Below, piece by piece: positions 38,180 through 48,013 of a stretch of 64,000 nt of DNA. Source of the stretch: Pomphorhynchus laevis (taxonomy: Eukaryota > Acanthocephala > Palaeacanthocephala > Echinorhynchida > Pomphorhynchidae); assembly GCA_012934845.2 (NCBI GenBank), contig WNNJ02003863.1, positions 1 through 64,000 of the forward strand, given 5' to 3'. The stretch's first letter is position 1; every line of letters begins with the position of its first letter. Below the pieces are notes generated by a model. That model was given only the letters and a program-made list of their open reading frames with translations. It ran no database searches and had not been told where the DNA came from. The position numbers were made by a program, and so were the translations under genes.

Positions 38180-41083
38180 GCAAAATAAATAAATAAATCA
38201 AAATCAAAGTACAAAAGTTGTTCTGTATCCAATGAGAAATCTGGACATGATGACTGCCTTGCATGGGTGTGTAGAAACTGCATATAAACATTTACGAAAT
38301 TACAAAAGCCCTTGATCAATCTGTTTCAATGGCATAGATGACAAAAACGAGCAGTTGAAAACATGTAGCAACTCAGAGCACTGTTGCGAGCAAAATCGGC
38401 AAAAGCAATTCGAGCAGCGAGAATGAAAAGGAAGCCGAATTGAGCAAAATTTACTGTGGTATCCGTCTAAGGACAAACGCCAAATAAGCGGCCGCTTAAT
38501 ATAATTAGGGTTCCTCCAAGCCGATTGCGTGTAAGCGGGAGAACTGTATATATCGGGATCTAATTTCGCAACCTTGGAATTGAAGAGATGTATGCTCGTT
38601 AAATAGCTATCAGTTTCATCTAAATTAAACATTCTTCGTAATTTTATTGAGAGTGGGAAAGATCTACTGAGAACAGCAACGGCTGTTGACGAAGACTTCG
38701 GAGAAACACCAACAATTCGCTTTAGAAAACGCCAGAAACACTTATCAATCATTTGAAAGTCGGTCGTTGTTAAATCCGACCAGAAACATCGAAGCCCGTA
38801 ACTCAATATTGGAAGAAGCATTACGTCAAAATACCTAATCGCTCCATCATACGAAAGCGAACCAAGCCTGGAAGCTGCGTAAGCTGAAGTTATCACTCTC
38901 GATGACTGTTTCAGTAGATGAGCTCTAAAGGACCATCGTGAAGTGAGCAAAAAACCGAGATATTTGTAGCTAGTAACAAACTCTAAAGGAATATTCCCGA
39001 TAAACAGAACATCATCTCGACAACGTGGACCACCCTTCCTAAATTTCACAATCTTGGTTTTCGCGATATTAATCGTTAGTCTATTAGAATCACAATACTT
39101 CACAAGTGCTGAGATGGCCGATTGAGCCGCGTTCTTATTGAGAGTAATTAAGGCGAGATCGTCAGCATACAATATAGACCACACATCAGGCACGGCAGAA
39201 CGAATATAATCTGGTAGGTCCATCATGAAAAATGCAAATAAAAGTGGGCTCAGTGGGTCACCTTGCTGGACCCCGCGACTAGCAATGAGCGATTCTGAAT
39301 AATTTACCCCGTCGAATATTCGTAAAGAACTGGGACGTAGAACTCTTTCGAGTAGAAATAGGAAATCGCTGTGGACGTTAACCTTATCGTGAAGCTTTGT
39401 CAATAACATAGATCTTTCAATCGAGTCAAACGCTTTAGCGAAATCGACAAAGACTGAATACAACGAAGAGTGTCTAAGAAAAGTATCAAGAACATGCGAC
39501 CTTAGAATTAAAAGAGCACTAGAAGTGGAATGACCTTTTCGAAACCCATGCTGTTCAGCGGGTAGAAGAGCGCTACGCAACCGTACCAAACGCAAGGACA
39601 TAAGATTCGAGAGCAGTTTATATGAATGATTTAATAGCGCTATTCCTCTATAAGAGTCTTGGCATAATGGGTCCCCTGAACCCTTGTAGAGTACTTTAAT
39701 GATGCCATCGCGCCACTCGAGAGGCATGGGTTGTCCCCTAAGAATTGCATTGAAGAAAGAGACCCAATAGTTAGCGAGTAAGTTGAAAGACAGCCTGATA
39801 TGTTCAACGCACAATTGATCAATACCTGCCGCTTTTCTAGCAGACATATGGAGGAGACAATATTCAATTTCATCTACGGTAAACGATGAGTTAAGCGGAT
39901 CAGTATCAATAAGATGACAAAAGATTTGACAATTTGGGTGATTGAAATACGAATGAGTGTCGTCAGCTAGAATCTCTACAAAGTAGCGGTGCCACCTATT
40001 CAAAGGTATACGAGAAGCAAGTTTACAGGATTGAGCACGCACGAGCCACGGAGCAGTCTCAGCCTTGATAAGCAATCTGCGCTCTCTAATAAATAAGATC
40101 CTCAACTTAAATTGCTTCACACCACTAGAGTAAAACGCTCGCAGGTTTTCAAAATCTTTCCTCGAGAGAGCAAACTCATTTGTCTTGTAAAAAGAGAGTA
40201 ATATTTTCTGCAATCGTTTCAAGTAGCATGGTAATTTAAACAAAGGACGGGAAGATGGGGAACTATGTCTACACGAAGATAGAAGAACATCGCGAACCAA
40301 CGAGTAACTCGCCGAAATTCGGCCATCATTTACAAAATGCTTAGCGGTCTCTAATGCGCTCGAATCGAGAGCATCGATAAATATCCTTCTACTTGAGTGC
40401 TGTGTAGGAAGAAAATTACTAGGATAATCCAGAAGACCGTCAAATATGCATATAACTGGCTTATGTTTTCGACGTAGCATCCATACGGACTCAAAATCTA
40501 AGCACATGTTATGAACACCCGTGTTAGTAAAGATTAAATCGAGACAACTTCTTGATTGACCAACTTCATATGTCCAACCTTCAATCGGGGCATGAAGAAT
40601 TAGATTGTGTGAAGCGAAGAACTCTATTAGTAGCTCTAGTTTAAGAGAATATTTGCTAGAATTCGCGTTAAAGTCACCGGCTATAATAAATGGTTTATCG
40701 GAAGGAACATCCTCGAGAAGTTCGGACAGCTCACTTATAACAACACACGCATTCAAGGACGGGTTGAAATAGCACGCAATTATAACTAAGTTTGGCGAGT
40801 CTAGGAACACAGTGTTTTCAGTAGTCTTGCAAGACCAGTCTCGAAATAAATAATTAACTGCTAGAAGAACACCTCCACGAGGTCGACCACGATCACCCAG
40901 GGTAGCCAAAACTTCGAATGTATAAAATGCATCTAACGAAACAGAAGAAGATGCGAATGTTTCAAGTAGAACAACCACATCAAAAGATGAGATATACGTA
41001 CCGAAACCTTCCCTCAAAAGTGTTTCAATACCTTCAACATTGAAAAGCAAAAGTCGACGTATTATCGTCATAATACATGACAA
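38180..41083 (-). mobile_element. D2: D-family LINE with an intact ORF2
   Basis: The minus-strand ORF covers nearly the whole element. The 3' UTR of about 110 bp ends in an ATTT repeat (38,186-38,205) next to C2. The 5' end, just before the endonuclease, meets the 3' motif of C3 at 41,087-41,103, so D2 sits in the tail of C3. No ORF1 is present. Confidence 0.85.
38300..41083 (-). CDS. D2 ORF2: APE endonuclease, RT and C-terminal CCHC knuckle
   Basis: 928 codons open from a TTG at 41,083. The first in-frame ATG is 41,071, so the true start may have been cut off. Numbering from the TTG, the endonuclease shows N15, E41, Y105, D137/N139 and T171. The usual S-D-H is R-K-H (205-207), keeping only the His. 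RT: YRGIALLNHSYKLLSN (478-493), FVDFAKAFDS (545-554), GVQQGDPLSP (604-613) and LYADD (638-642). The C-terminus has CSNCFCRFCSQQC...LHVFNC (890-911), a zinc-knuckle-like motif. No stops. The protein would nick DNA and reverse-transcribe; loss of Ser and Asp from S-D-H may weaken nicking or may be a family trait. Degraded relatives are D1 and D3. Confidence 0.85.
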   Translation of the reverse strand: MSCIMTIIRRLLLFNVEGIETLLREGFGTYISSFDVVVLLETFASSSVSLDAFYTFEVLATLGDRGRPRGGVLLAVNYLFRDWSCKTTENTVFLDSPNLVIIACYFNPSLNACVVISELSELLEDVPSDKPFIIAGDFNANSSKYSLKLELLIEFFASHNLILHAPIEGWTYEVGQSRSCLDLIFTNTGVHNMCLDFESVWMLRRKHKPVICIFDGLLDYPSNFLPTQHSSRRIFIDALDSSALETAKHFVNDGRISASYSLVRDVLLSSCRHSSPSSRPLFKLPCYLKRLQKILLSFYKTNEFALSRKDFENLRAFYSSGVKQFKLRILFIRERRLLIKAETAPWLVRAQSCKLASRIPLNRWHRYFVEILADDTHSYFNHPNCQIFCHLIDTDPLNSSFTVDEIEYCLLHMSARKAAGIDQLCVEHIRLSFNLLANYWVSFFNAILRGQPMPLEWRDGIIKVLYKGSGDPLCQDSYRGIALLNHSYKLLSNLMSLRLVRLRSALLPAEQHGFRKGHSTSSALLILRSHVLDTFLRHSSLYSVFVDFAKAFDSIERSMLLTKLHDKVNVHSDFLFLLERVLRPSSLRIFDGVNYSESLIASRGVQQGDPLSPLLFAFFMMDLPDYIRSAVPDVWSILYADDLALITLNKNAAQSAISALVKYCDSNRLTINIAKTKIVKFRKGGPRCRDDVLFIGNIPLEFVTSYKYLGFLLTSRWSFRAHLLKQSSRVITSAYAASRLGSLSYDGAIRYFDVMLLPILSYGLRCFWSDLTTTDFQMIDKCFWRFLKRIVGVSPKSSSTAVAVLSRSFPLSIKLRRMFNLDETDSYLTSIHLFNSKVAKLDPDIYSSPAYTQSAWRNPNYIKRPLIWRLSLDGYHSKFCSIRLPFHSRCSNCFCRFCSQQCSELLHVFNCSFLSSMPLKQIDQGLL

Positions 41084-41195
41084 AATGTTCCCTCAAATTG
41101 GCCATTATAAAAGGAAAATTGTAACTTTAAATAAAAAATTAAACATTAAACATTTCAACGAGCTATCACGCAACGCCGACTCCGACTATTCCGGA

Positions 41196-43741
41196 CTACG
41201 ATTGACTTTCAACAGAGTATGGGCGCGGGATGCGGGAGCCCCTGAGGCACATAGAAATTGATTTAGCCAGCACGAAACTGATCCTCCGTCTTATACCGTC
41301 AATTGTCTGATTGTGGTCGGAACTGTTTTTGGCTGCCAACATGGTTGTTATGCGTTTCAGAACGATGGACGCCGAGGGGTCTTCCCCTAATGAGGATGAT
41401 AAGGTAACCGGGAAGAACGTACATTCTTCAACCTTGGATATCCTTTCGAGGTATAGAGCGTTTGTACGTGCCACGTGGTATGCTTGTGCGGTTGATGGGG
41501 ACTTGGTTGAGTACAATTTCACTGCAGTTAAAAATTACTATTTTCAGGAAGGATCGCTCACATCGGTTATCAAACAGTCCGGACCCCATCTGATCTGGCA
41601 TCAATGTCCCTTAGCGTCATCGACACTCCAAACACATCACGTTCTTGGACTGGGGTAGGCATTGGCTCGATCGCTGTACACGGCACGACTTTTTCGTTAT
41701 GGACTTCAGTATCCATTGCTTGACAAACACTGGATGACCAGTGGTGTTCCATATATTGCATTTTTGTGGGGCCACGAACACCTAGATCCCCCATGCGACT
41801 GGTAGGCTGAAAGCGAGCCTTATACTCGTGTCGATACTATCAAAACCACAAATTCGCGATAGTAAACTATTCGTGAGTGGTACTTCGAGTGGCGTGAAGG
41901 CTGCAGCGTCGAAGGAGCAGCTACAATGAGCGTAACCCAATTTATGTTGGACTGCATGAACCAGGCATGTATAAGCACTTTGCAGATCAGTATTAGCTAC
42001 CTCGGCAAGTCGATCAACAAGAATCGTCCATCACTTTACCTTGTTATCAATCCATCCGTCGATAAATGGTTTCGGGCCGATAGGTGAGCCGAGAATCTCG
42101 ATACCCTCGTATGACACAGATAGAACTGTCTATAAAAATACATTTAGCATGTGAGAAATTGATAGAGTGTACGAGAAGACGGAACTTTGATAGACTGCAG
42201 TTGAAACCGTACTTCGGGCCCTCTGTCAATACAAAATTCAAGACGTAATAACGTTCCTCCGCGGATCCCACGATGTTTGCGTAATTTGCATATCATTTCT
42301 GTGTAACAGCTTGTTCGTGATTTTGGATGCGACCTATCAATGAAAGTAAAGACGCGATGAAGGCAACCATGGCCTTCACCGCGTCTTTACATCATGTGTA
42401 AAGCTCTCAGCTGATTGCCAGATCTCGCCATCAACCGCTAACATTCCATCACTTGAATAAACGTTTTAGAGTACAGGCGAGAGGGCAGGGCTTACATATT
42501 GCATATTTCGAAGAGCTACTTTTCTATTTACTGAGTTAAAGGCGTTCGATGCATCCAGTGTCAAAATGCATTTTGTGGGATCTGGGTTTAACCCCATTAG
42601 GAGTTGGTGCACAACTTGTTCGATTCCACATCGTTGCTATGCGCAGAATTGCGATTTTCCTTCAACTTTTTGAATTTGGCGGCTAATTACTCTGAGGATC
42701 GACCTACAGATGATTCTCCTCGATACCTCGCATATACCGATTGGTCTGACTCCCGGTTCCTTGTCCAGAGCAATAAGTCTGATCGCGTTCAGTGCCATAA
42801 GACTCAACACTGATATGCTTGTTGACGCCAGACGGATTGCCAAACCGGCCATTGTTTCACACCATGCTTTAGAGTCGTGACCAAAGTTGCACAAGAACGA
42901 GCGCCACAACAACGCATCCCCATTGTATGGATCGGCACTCCTATGTGTTTTAAGCGCATACTTTTTTATGCTGTCACCGTCAATGTCGCTGAACATGATC
43001 GAGTGAAAGCTCGAACACTTACAAATAGGTTCGTTTAAGACGATATCTGGATCGATGCCTGTTGGGTCCGGCTGTTTTTCTTTCAAAATGTTCCGCAATG
43101 TCTTGCCTCCAATTTCTGCGTCCAGTGAGTGCACTCTCCCACGTGCAGCTTCTTCTCAAAAATGCGCGCAGTGGGTCGTTTTAACAACTGTCATTAACCT
43201 ACTGAATTCGTTGATCCATCCACGTTGATGGCACATCGGTTGACTGGTTCGTAGGAGTGCCTGTAAAACCCTTCCCTCCTCATACAGGGCGTAGAACTCT
43301 CCGAAGTTCCATTGCTTCAGTCGTGTCTGCAGTTCCCTTCTGATGACTGAAACCATGCGAGACGCAAATTTCCGCAACACGAGTTTACAGAGAAGGGACG
43401 TTTCTATAAGAGGTATGCCGTCATGATCGTTCCCGTCACACGCAGTATCGAATAGCCGATTCAGCATGAAAACAAATTCGATTGATTCGTTTAATTTTGG
43501 TATCATGAATAGATTCTGTCATTAATGCATTGTTGCCTTAAAAATTTTATTTTATGTTTGTCGACGACATAAGTAAGATTCTTCCCCTACCATGAATTCC
43601 AGAGGGCCGATATTCGCTTTGTTTAAACCCGAAATTGTGTGAATACTCGTATTTTGAGCGATCTGGATCGTACTGGGGTTTGCTTAAGTCGTGTTATGAA
43701 CGCTTGACCGGTTTCAAGCTCGAGGGTTTGCTCTTCGGCAT
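41196..43741 (-). pseudogene. C3 polyprotein, many frameshifts and deletions
   Basis: It starts MPKSKPSSLK (compare MPKGIPSSEMK of C1), but the Cys-rich module behind it is gone. The pre-RT helices remain (NESIEFVFMLNRLFD..., RRELQTRLKQWNFGEFYALYEEGR; 43,506-43,156), then KEPGVRPIGICEVSRRI (42,637-43,134), a scrap of the RT (TEGPKYGFNCSLSKFRLL) and the nuclease end (NALYLERISKVEECTFFPV, RRRISFVLAKSISMCLRGSR; 41,522-41,196). No FADD motif or complete nuclease core could be read. It is a dead copy. Confidence 0.7.
42346..42390. repeat. hairpin inside C3, 19-bp arms
   Basis: Arms 42,346-42,364 and 42,372-42,390 pair with one mismatch around aaccatg. It interrupts the decayed RT region of C3. 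Confidence 0.8.
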
Positions 43742-44200
43742 GTTTCAATGCCAAGGGTAAAACCCCCGGACCGATTAACTCAATCGAAATGACGAGTAGG
43801 GCACGAGCGACTTTTGTAAGTAGGTTAGTGGGTTTTTGGATAGGAAGTTTTTCAAATCGTCGCCGAGCACAGCGAGGCGACGTAGTATTCTAAGTATAAT
43901 ATTATCACCAAGAAATTTTCAAGTGGTTGTAAGTCCTAGTTGATGCGTCGTGCGCTCTCTGGCAGATTCGTGCGCTCCCAGGCGGCTTGTGCCTTATAAG
44001 TCCTAGTTGTTGCGACGTTCGCTCTCAAGCGGCTTCGTGCGCTTTTGTGAATATTATTGTGTTCTATTTATCTCTTAAAAGTAAGTAGTTATAACAAAAG
44101 AATCTTTTAACCAGTCACTATTATATATAGTTACCATTATAGTTACTATTATAGCTACTATTATAGTTACTATTATAGTTAATATTATAGTTAATATTAG

Positions 44201-44421
44201 TTTTTTAGAGAGAGAATTTTATTTACAGCAAAAGAAAAATAGACAATATCACCAAAATTTGACTGTGATACGTTTCAATTAATAAAACTCAGGGTACTCC
44301 GTTTGTCAAGTACCAGCGCTAGCAGGATGACCCCTCGTTGATCGTGCAGCCTGGATGCACATTCATTCAGATTTGGCCATAACGATGCTTATTTGCCAAC
44401 GTAATTTTCTTATCAGATCAC
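44201..44421 (-). mobile_element. C4b: short 3' end of a C-family element
   Basis: It is about 96 percent identical by eye to 51,313-51,531 (the 3' end of C6). The minus strand reads IRKLRWQISIVMAKS, a stop, then MCIQAARSTRG, the family C-terminus, followed by the 3' UTR and a TAATAGTAACTATA-type tandem tail (44,130-44,200). It is a 5'-truncated insertion next to the 5' UTR of C3. Confidence 0.75.
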
Positions 44422-44496
44422 TAGTATTATTAGATCACTAATATAGTAATTTATTTAATTCGAAAATAATTTTTAAAGAGAAAATTATAATTAAAA

Positions 44497-47400
44497 GGTT
44501 ACCAGCTTATGGGCCCTAATATCATCATTATTCATTAATTATTTAAAATTCCAGTCATACAATCTTCAGCCATCTGTAGCATATCCATTTCTAGTTGGCC
44601 CTATATGGATTTGCTGCCCGTGTTTTAGCCGGTAGAGTGCTGATTGGGACGCGGAGAACGGTTGTACACCATGTGATTCGAAGCATTCAGCTCTGTTTCT
44701 TGGCATTCTCGATGGATTCGTTTGACTGTTGACGTTTATTGTGAATATTGGTCGTCGTGGGTTTCCCATATTTGATCTGCTCGATCTCAGCGTCATTGAT
44801 ATTGCTCTGACCATCAACATCTCGATGTCGGCTCTGAGCTTTATTATGCATCGGTTGTATGGTATGTTGCTTTTATCCGCAAATAATTTGGGTACTCTTT
44901 AAAGCACAATTTGAGCTTCATTTCCAAGCGCACCATTTGTAGACAACACAAAGGGATAAAACGTTGTATCCTCGGACCTCGCCATCAGTTCACCATACTT
45001 TGAATACTTTCGGCGTTCGTGACAGACAAAGTGATTTGAAGGATTGTCAGAGCAATAGGAAATATACAGATGATTAAATGTACAGATGTCCAATAAGAGC
45101 CGCTCCAAACTACTACCAAACAAGCCGTTGCATTCCACGTCCGGTCTGGCATTTTGATCCAGTGAGGTTGCAGGATGGTCGAATACAACATTAGTTGGTA
45201 GCATGCGTACTATAGGTTTAATAGAAACAGAATTGGTAGCATGTGTAAATTTCTCTGCAAGATAGTCGCGTACGACATTGTGCCTAATCGTTGGGAGACC
45301 ACCTATTTGACAGACAAGAGAATGATTAATATTGAAATCTACACCACATGCACATTGAATCGGATCGTTGGGATGTGTCCATCCGTATCGTGCAGCAAGA
45401 ACATCCTGGAACTGGCGTTTTCCGAGATGTCGATGTATTAAGTCAATTGGTTTGGCCGAAAGCCACGTGGATGCTCCTGACAGGGCCGCGTAGCTCACAC
45501 ACGACACAAAACTTTATGGCAGATCTTGTGTATCTTGTACTGTTAACTTCCACCGATCAGTTATTTCCTTTTTAATCTTCGCGATAAGTTTCTGTGTAGT
45601 CGTCAGAAGCTCTCCGTAAACACCGTCTAACATGGGTTGACATATTGCCTGGGAATGTCGAATCTTGTATGTGGAACAATCAGATGGGTTTTCTATTCCC
45701 AGACCTTCCATTCGCTTAGGCAAACTTAGAATTGTTAAATATTGTCTTTCCACGTTTATCCCTGGTATAGACGGTAACAACCGATTTAACACTTCATCTG
45801 TGAGTCGGTCGTATAAACCTTGAGAGGCATTGCATGTCCGCTGAATATTTGTCCATTTATATTGCATGGACTGTGTCAACGCAATATATGCTATATGCCA
45901 CCTTTCGAATATATTGTCTCCTTGTCAATACAGAGCGTTGTCGGGAGTTTATACATATTTTGCAAGATCGTCACCATGGAAGAACATACAAATTTTATGT
46001 TTTGTAGAGCAAGTTTCGATTTATGCAATTAAATGCATTAGTTGCATCAATTTGTAGGATACTGAGATATTCATTACTCTCATATAATTTAGATATGGAA
46101 TGTACAGCGGCCTCCGTACCACAACGCTGGCCAGCACATAATTGTTCACATTGTGGCACAGATTGAAGGTCACTTTTTAATCGATAAGTTAACACTTTTC
46201 CAATTATTCGGCGCGCAACTTCACCAATCCCAATAGGTCTAATGTCCGGGTTCTATCTAGTACTATCAATCGACTAGCTGTGAGAGCTTCAAAAGCACAT
46301 AAAGGTAAGTCCACTGTAGATATTGTTATGACCAAATTTGTCAAACTCTGCGAGATTATGTGAGCTTTGATCATGAGATTCGAACATTTCGCACCACTGT
46401 GATGCATCCATATTAGAAGGGCCAGCAGATTCGTGTGTACAGCGAGTATCGGCGATTATATCCGACATAGTGATGTCCTCGAAACGTATTGGATGGTGTT
46501 CCAGTGACACCACCAATGTATTTCTTAACATCGCGCTGGAAGAAGCATCGACCCTACACGGATAAAGTTTCTTGACTTTATCTTTTACCGATATATCTTC
46601 GACAATGTCATCCAAAGAAAGGACGTTTCGTTGAGATGTAGGAGATTCCAATAATTTCATCGCGGCGGTTGTCTTACCTAAGCTCATCAATTTGCAAAAT
46701 CGACCCACCCACTCATTAGTTGAAGTTTTCGTGTTCGCATTTCTATTTCGGGGGCCAAGTTTATTCTGGATGTAACGGGCCTCTTCTAGAAAGCTTGTCA
46801 ATAATTTGTCTTTCCAAAGTCCCAAGCGACGCCTAATGTTCAACCGGATCAATCTAATTTTCGATTTGCTAGAGCGTTGTAGCACGAGTTGAAAAAGTGC
46901 AACAGCCGACTTGAGATTTCTTGACATATTTTCTGGGTTCGATGCTGGATTCGAGTAAAGATCAGCCAAATTGTTAATAAATTGGTCAGCAATGTTGCAC
47001 TTTTGTAGTGTGTACAAATTTGGAGGCCATTTTATTACTTTGTTGTATAGTTCATCAAGGCTCTATGAAGATGGGTGATTACTTTGAAATAAAGGATCGT
47101 TGGAATGTTTAAGTATTGTTTGAGTCAGTCGCGCATCAGTTTCATGAGTTGAATTTTGATCTTCAGTTGGCGGGTTTAATTCTACATTATATGAGGTTCG
47201 TACGTTCGAGGGTTGAAATTGCGTTACAATTTCAACCACGTTATTGTGGTGATTGCCGGATGCCTGATCACGTTAAGTTTTGCGCATGCAGTTTGGGGAT
47301 GAGCAATTGAGGCATGGTTTATTTGCTCTCGCGCACCGGCAACCTCTGCATTTGGCAGCTTTACCATTGCACAAGCAACACTTTTGTGTCGAAGATGGGA

Positions 47401-47690
47401 TACCTCGGGGCATAACTGTATTTAAACTTTTCGCTGAGTGCTGAATTCACACAAAACAAAATTTGTTGAACTCTTGCCTCCAAGTCTTTAGATGATATTC
47501 CAACGATTGTTTAATGACGACGTTGTGTATTTAAGCTTGTATGTTATATTGTGTGTTATGATCTTGTAAGTAGTTTTAATCAAGAATTTTTTAACCAATC
47601 TATCAATCAATTCCATATTGTGTATTTAAACGTGTAAGTAGTTAGTTATAATTGTATGTTATTTATATCTCAAACTTTTTTGAAGCTGTA
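44497..47690 (-). mobile_element. C4: full-length-span C-family RLE LINE, broken
   Basis: On the minus strand the 5' UTR (47,690-47,414; tip cttcaaaaaagtttgagat) is followed by an ORF from ATG 47,413, nuclease remains to 44,566 and a degenerate 3' motif (GGGCCCATAAGCTGGTAACC) at 44,515-44,497. The 5' tip abuts the tail of solo end C12. Confidence 0.8.
44566..47413 (-). pseudogene. C4 polyprotein: Cys-rich module, RT remains, RLE
   Basis: It starts MPRGIPSSTQKCCLCNG, then AAKCRGC-R-C and CLNCSSPNC, the same Cys spacing as C1, and reaches a stop at about 47,275. The pre-RT follows (47,017-46,289; RRRLGLWKDKLLTSFLEEAR, SAGPSNMDASQW), then RCGTEAAVHSISKLY and LQIDATNAFNCINR (46,195-45,995). The middle of the RT, including FADD, is missing. 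The connection (45,879-45,514; MEGLGIENPSD) leads to the nuclease (45,507-44,899): HLGKRQFQDVLAARYGW, the C-x-C...H...C finger CACGVDFNINHSLVC, RPDVECNGLFG, LLLDICTFN and RRKYSKYGEL. The end AISMTLRSSRSNMG lies in another frame (44,820). The nuclease residues are preserved, but the frame breaks make it dead. Confidence 0.75.
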
Positions 47691-48000
47691 GTCATAAAAA
47701 ATGTAGTAATAAAAACTGTAGCAATAAAAAATTATTATTTTTTAAATAATTTATTATTCATTTGATGCAATATTCGGTTCCCTCAAATGAGCCTTTGTGC
47801 AATCAATTATAATCTTGTCATTATTCTATGTGATTGGATGCGTGCTGGTAGGAAAATACCCTACATGCATGCCACAGCTAGAACGGGGCGATCTTAGACA
47901 AAAAGAAGAGGATCGAGAAATTGCAAACGAAATTTTTCTTTTCATCAATGCCAAAAAGATTATAGTAATAAAAAATTATTTTTTACATAATAATTTATTT
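47691..48000 (-). mobile_element. C12: solo 3' end of a C-family element
   Basis: The minus strand reads GGCTCATTTGAGGGAACC (47,793-47,776), then an AT-rich run and a (ttttattactac)-type repeat that ends at the 5' tip of C4. The roughly 200 bp before the motif are probably its 3' UTR. No coding sequence was recognised, and an 81-codon plus-strand frame here is unexplained. Confidence 0.5.
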
Positions 48001-48013
48001 GATAAATTTACAA

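Larger units (their letters stand above)
41084..44130 (-). mobile_element. C3: full-length-span C-family RLE LINE, heavily decayed
   Basis: On the minus strand, the 5' UTR (about 44,130-43,742) contains gtaagtagttata...cttttaacca as in C4 and a 2 x 49-bp repeat (43,931-43,979 and 43,998-44,046). The ORF remains run from ATG 43,741 to 41,196, and the 3' motif GGCCAATTTGAGGGAAC lies at 41,103-41,087. A hairpin insertion (42,346-42,390) lies inside the RT region. Confidence 0.75.

Noticed and set aside
41311-41794. Frames of 115 codons (+) and 74 codons (-) in C3
   Set aside because: The plus frame is antisense to the C3 nuclease end. The minus frame is part of the decayed C3 polyprotein with no independent motif.
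42604-42813. Plus-strand frame in C3 as a gene
   Set aside because: Shadow of the minus-strand segment carrying RPIGICEVSRRI.
44130-44200. CRISPR-like or satellite array of tatagttactatta units
   Set aside because: It is a short degenerate microsatellite tail of a C-family element, with no spacers.
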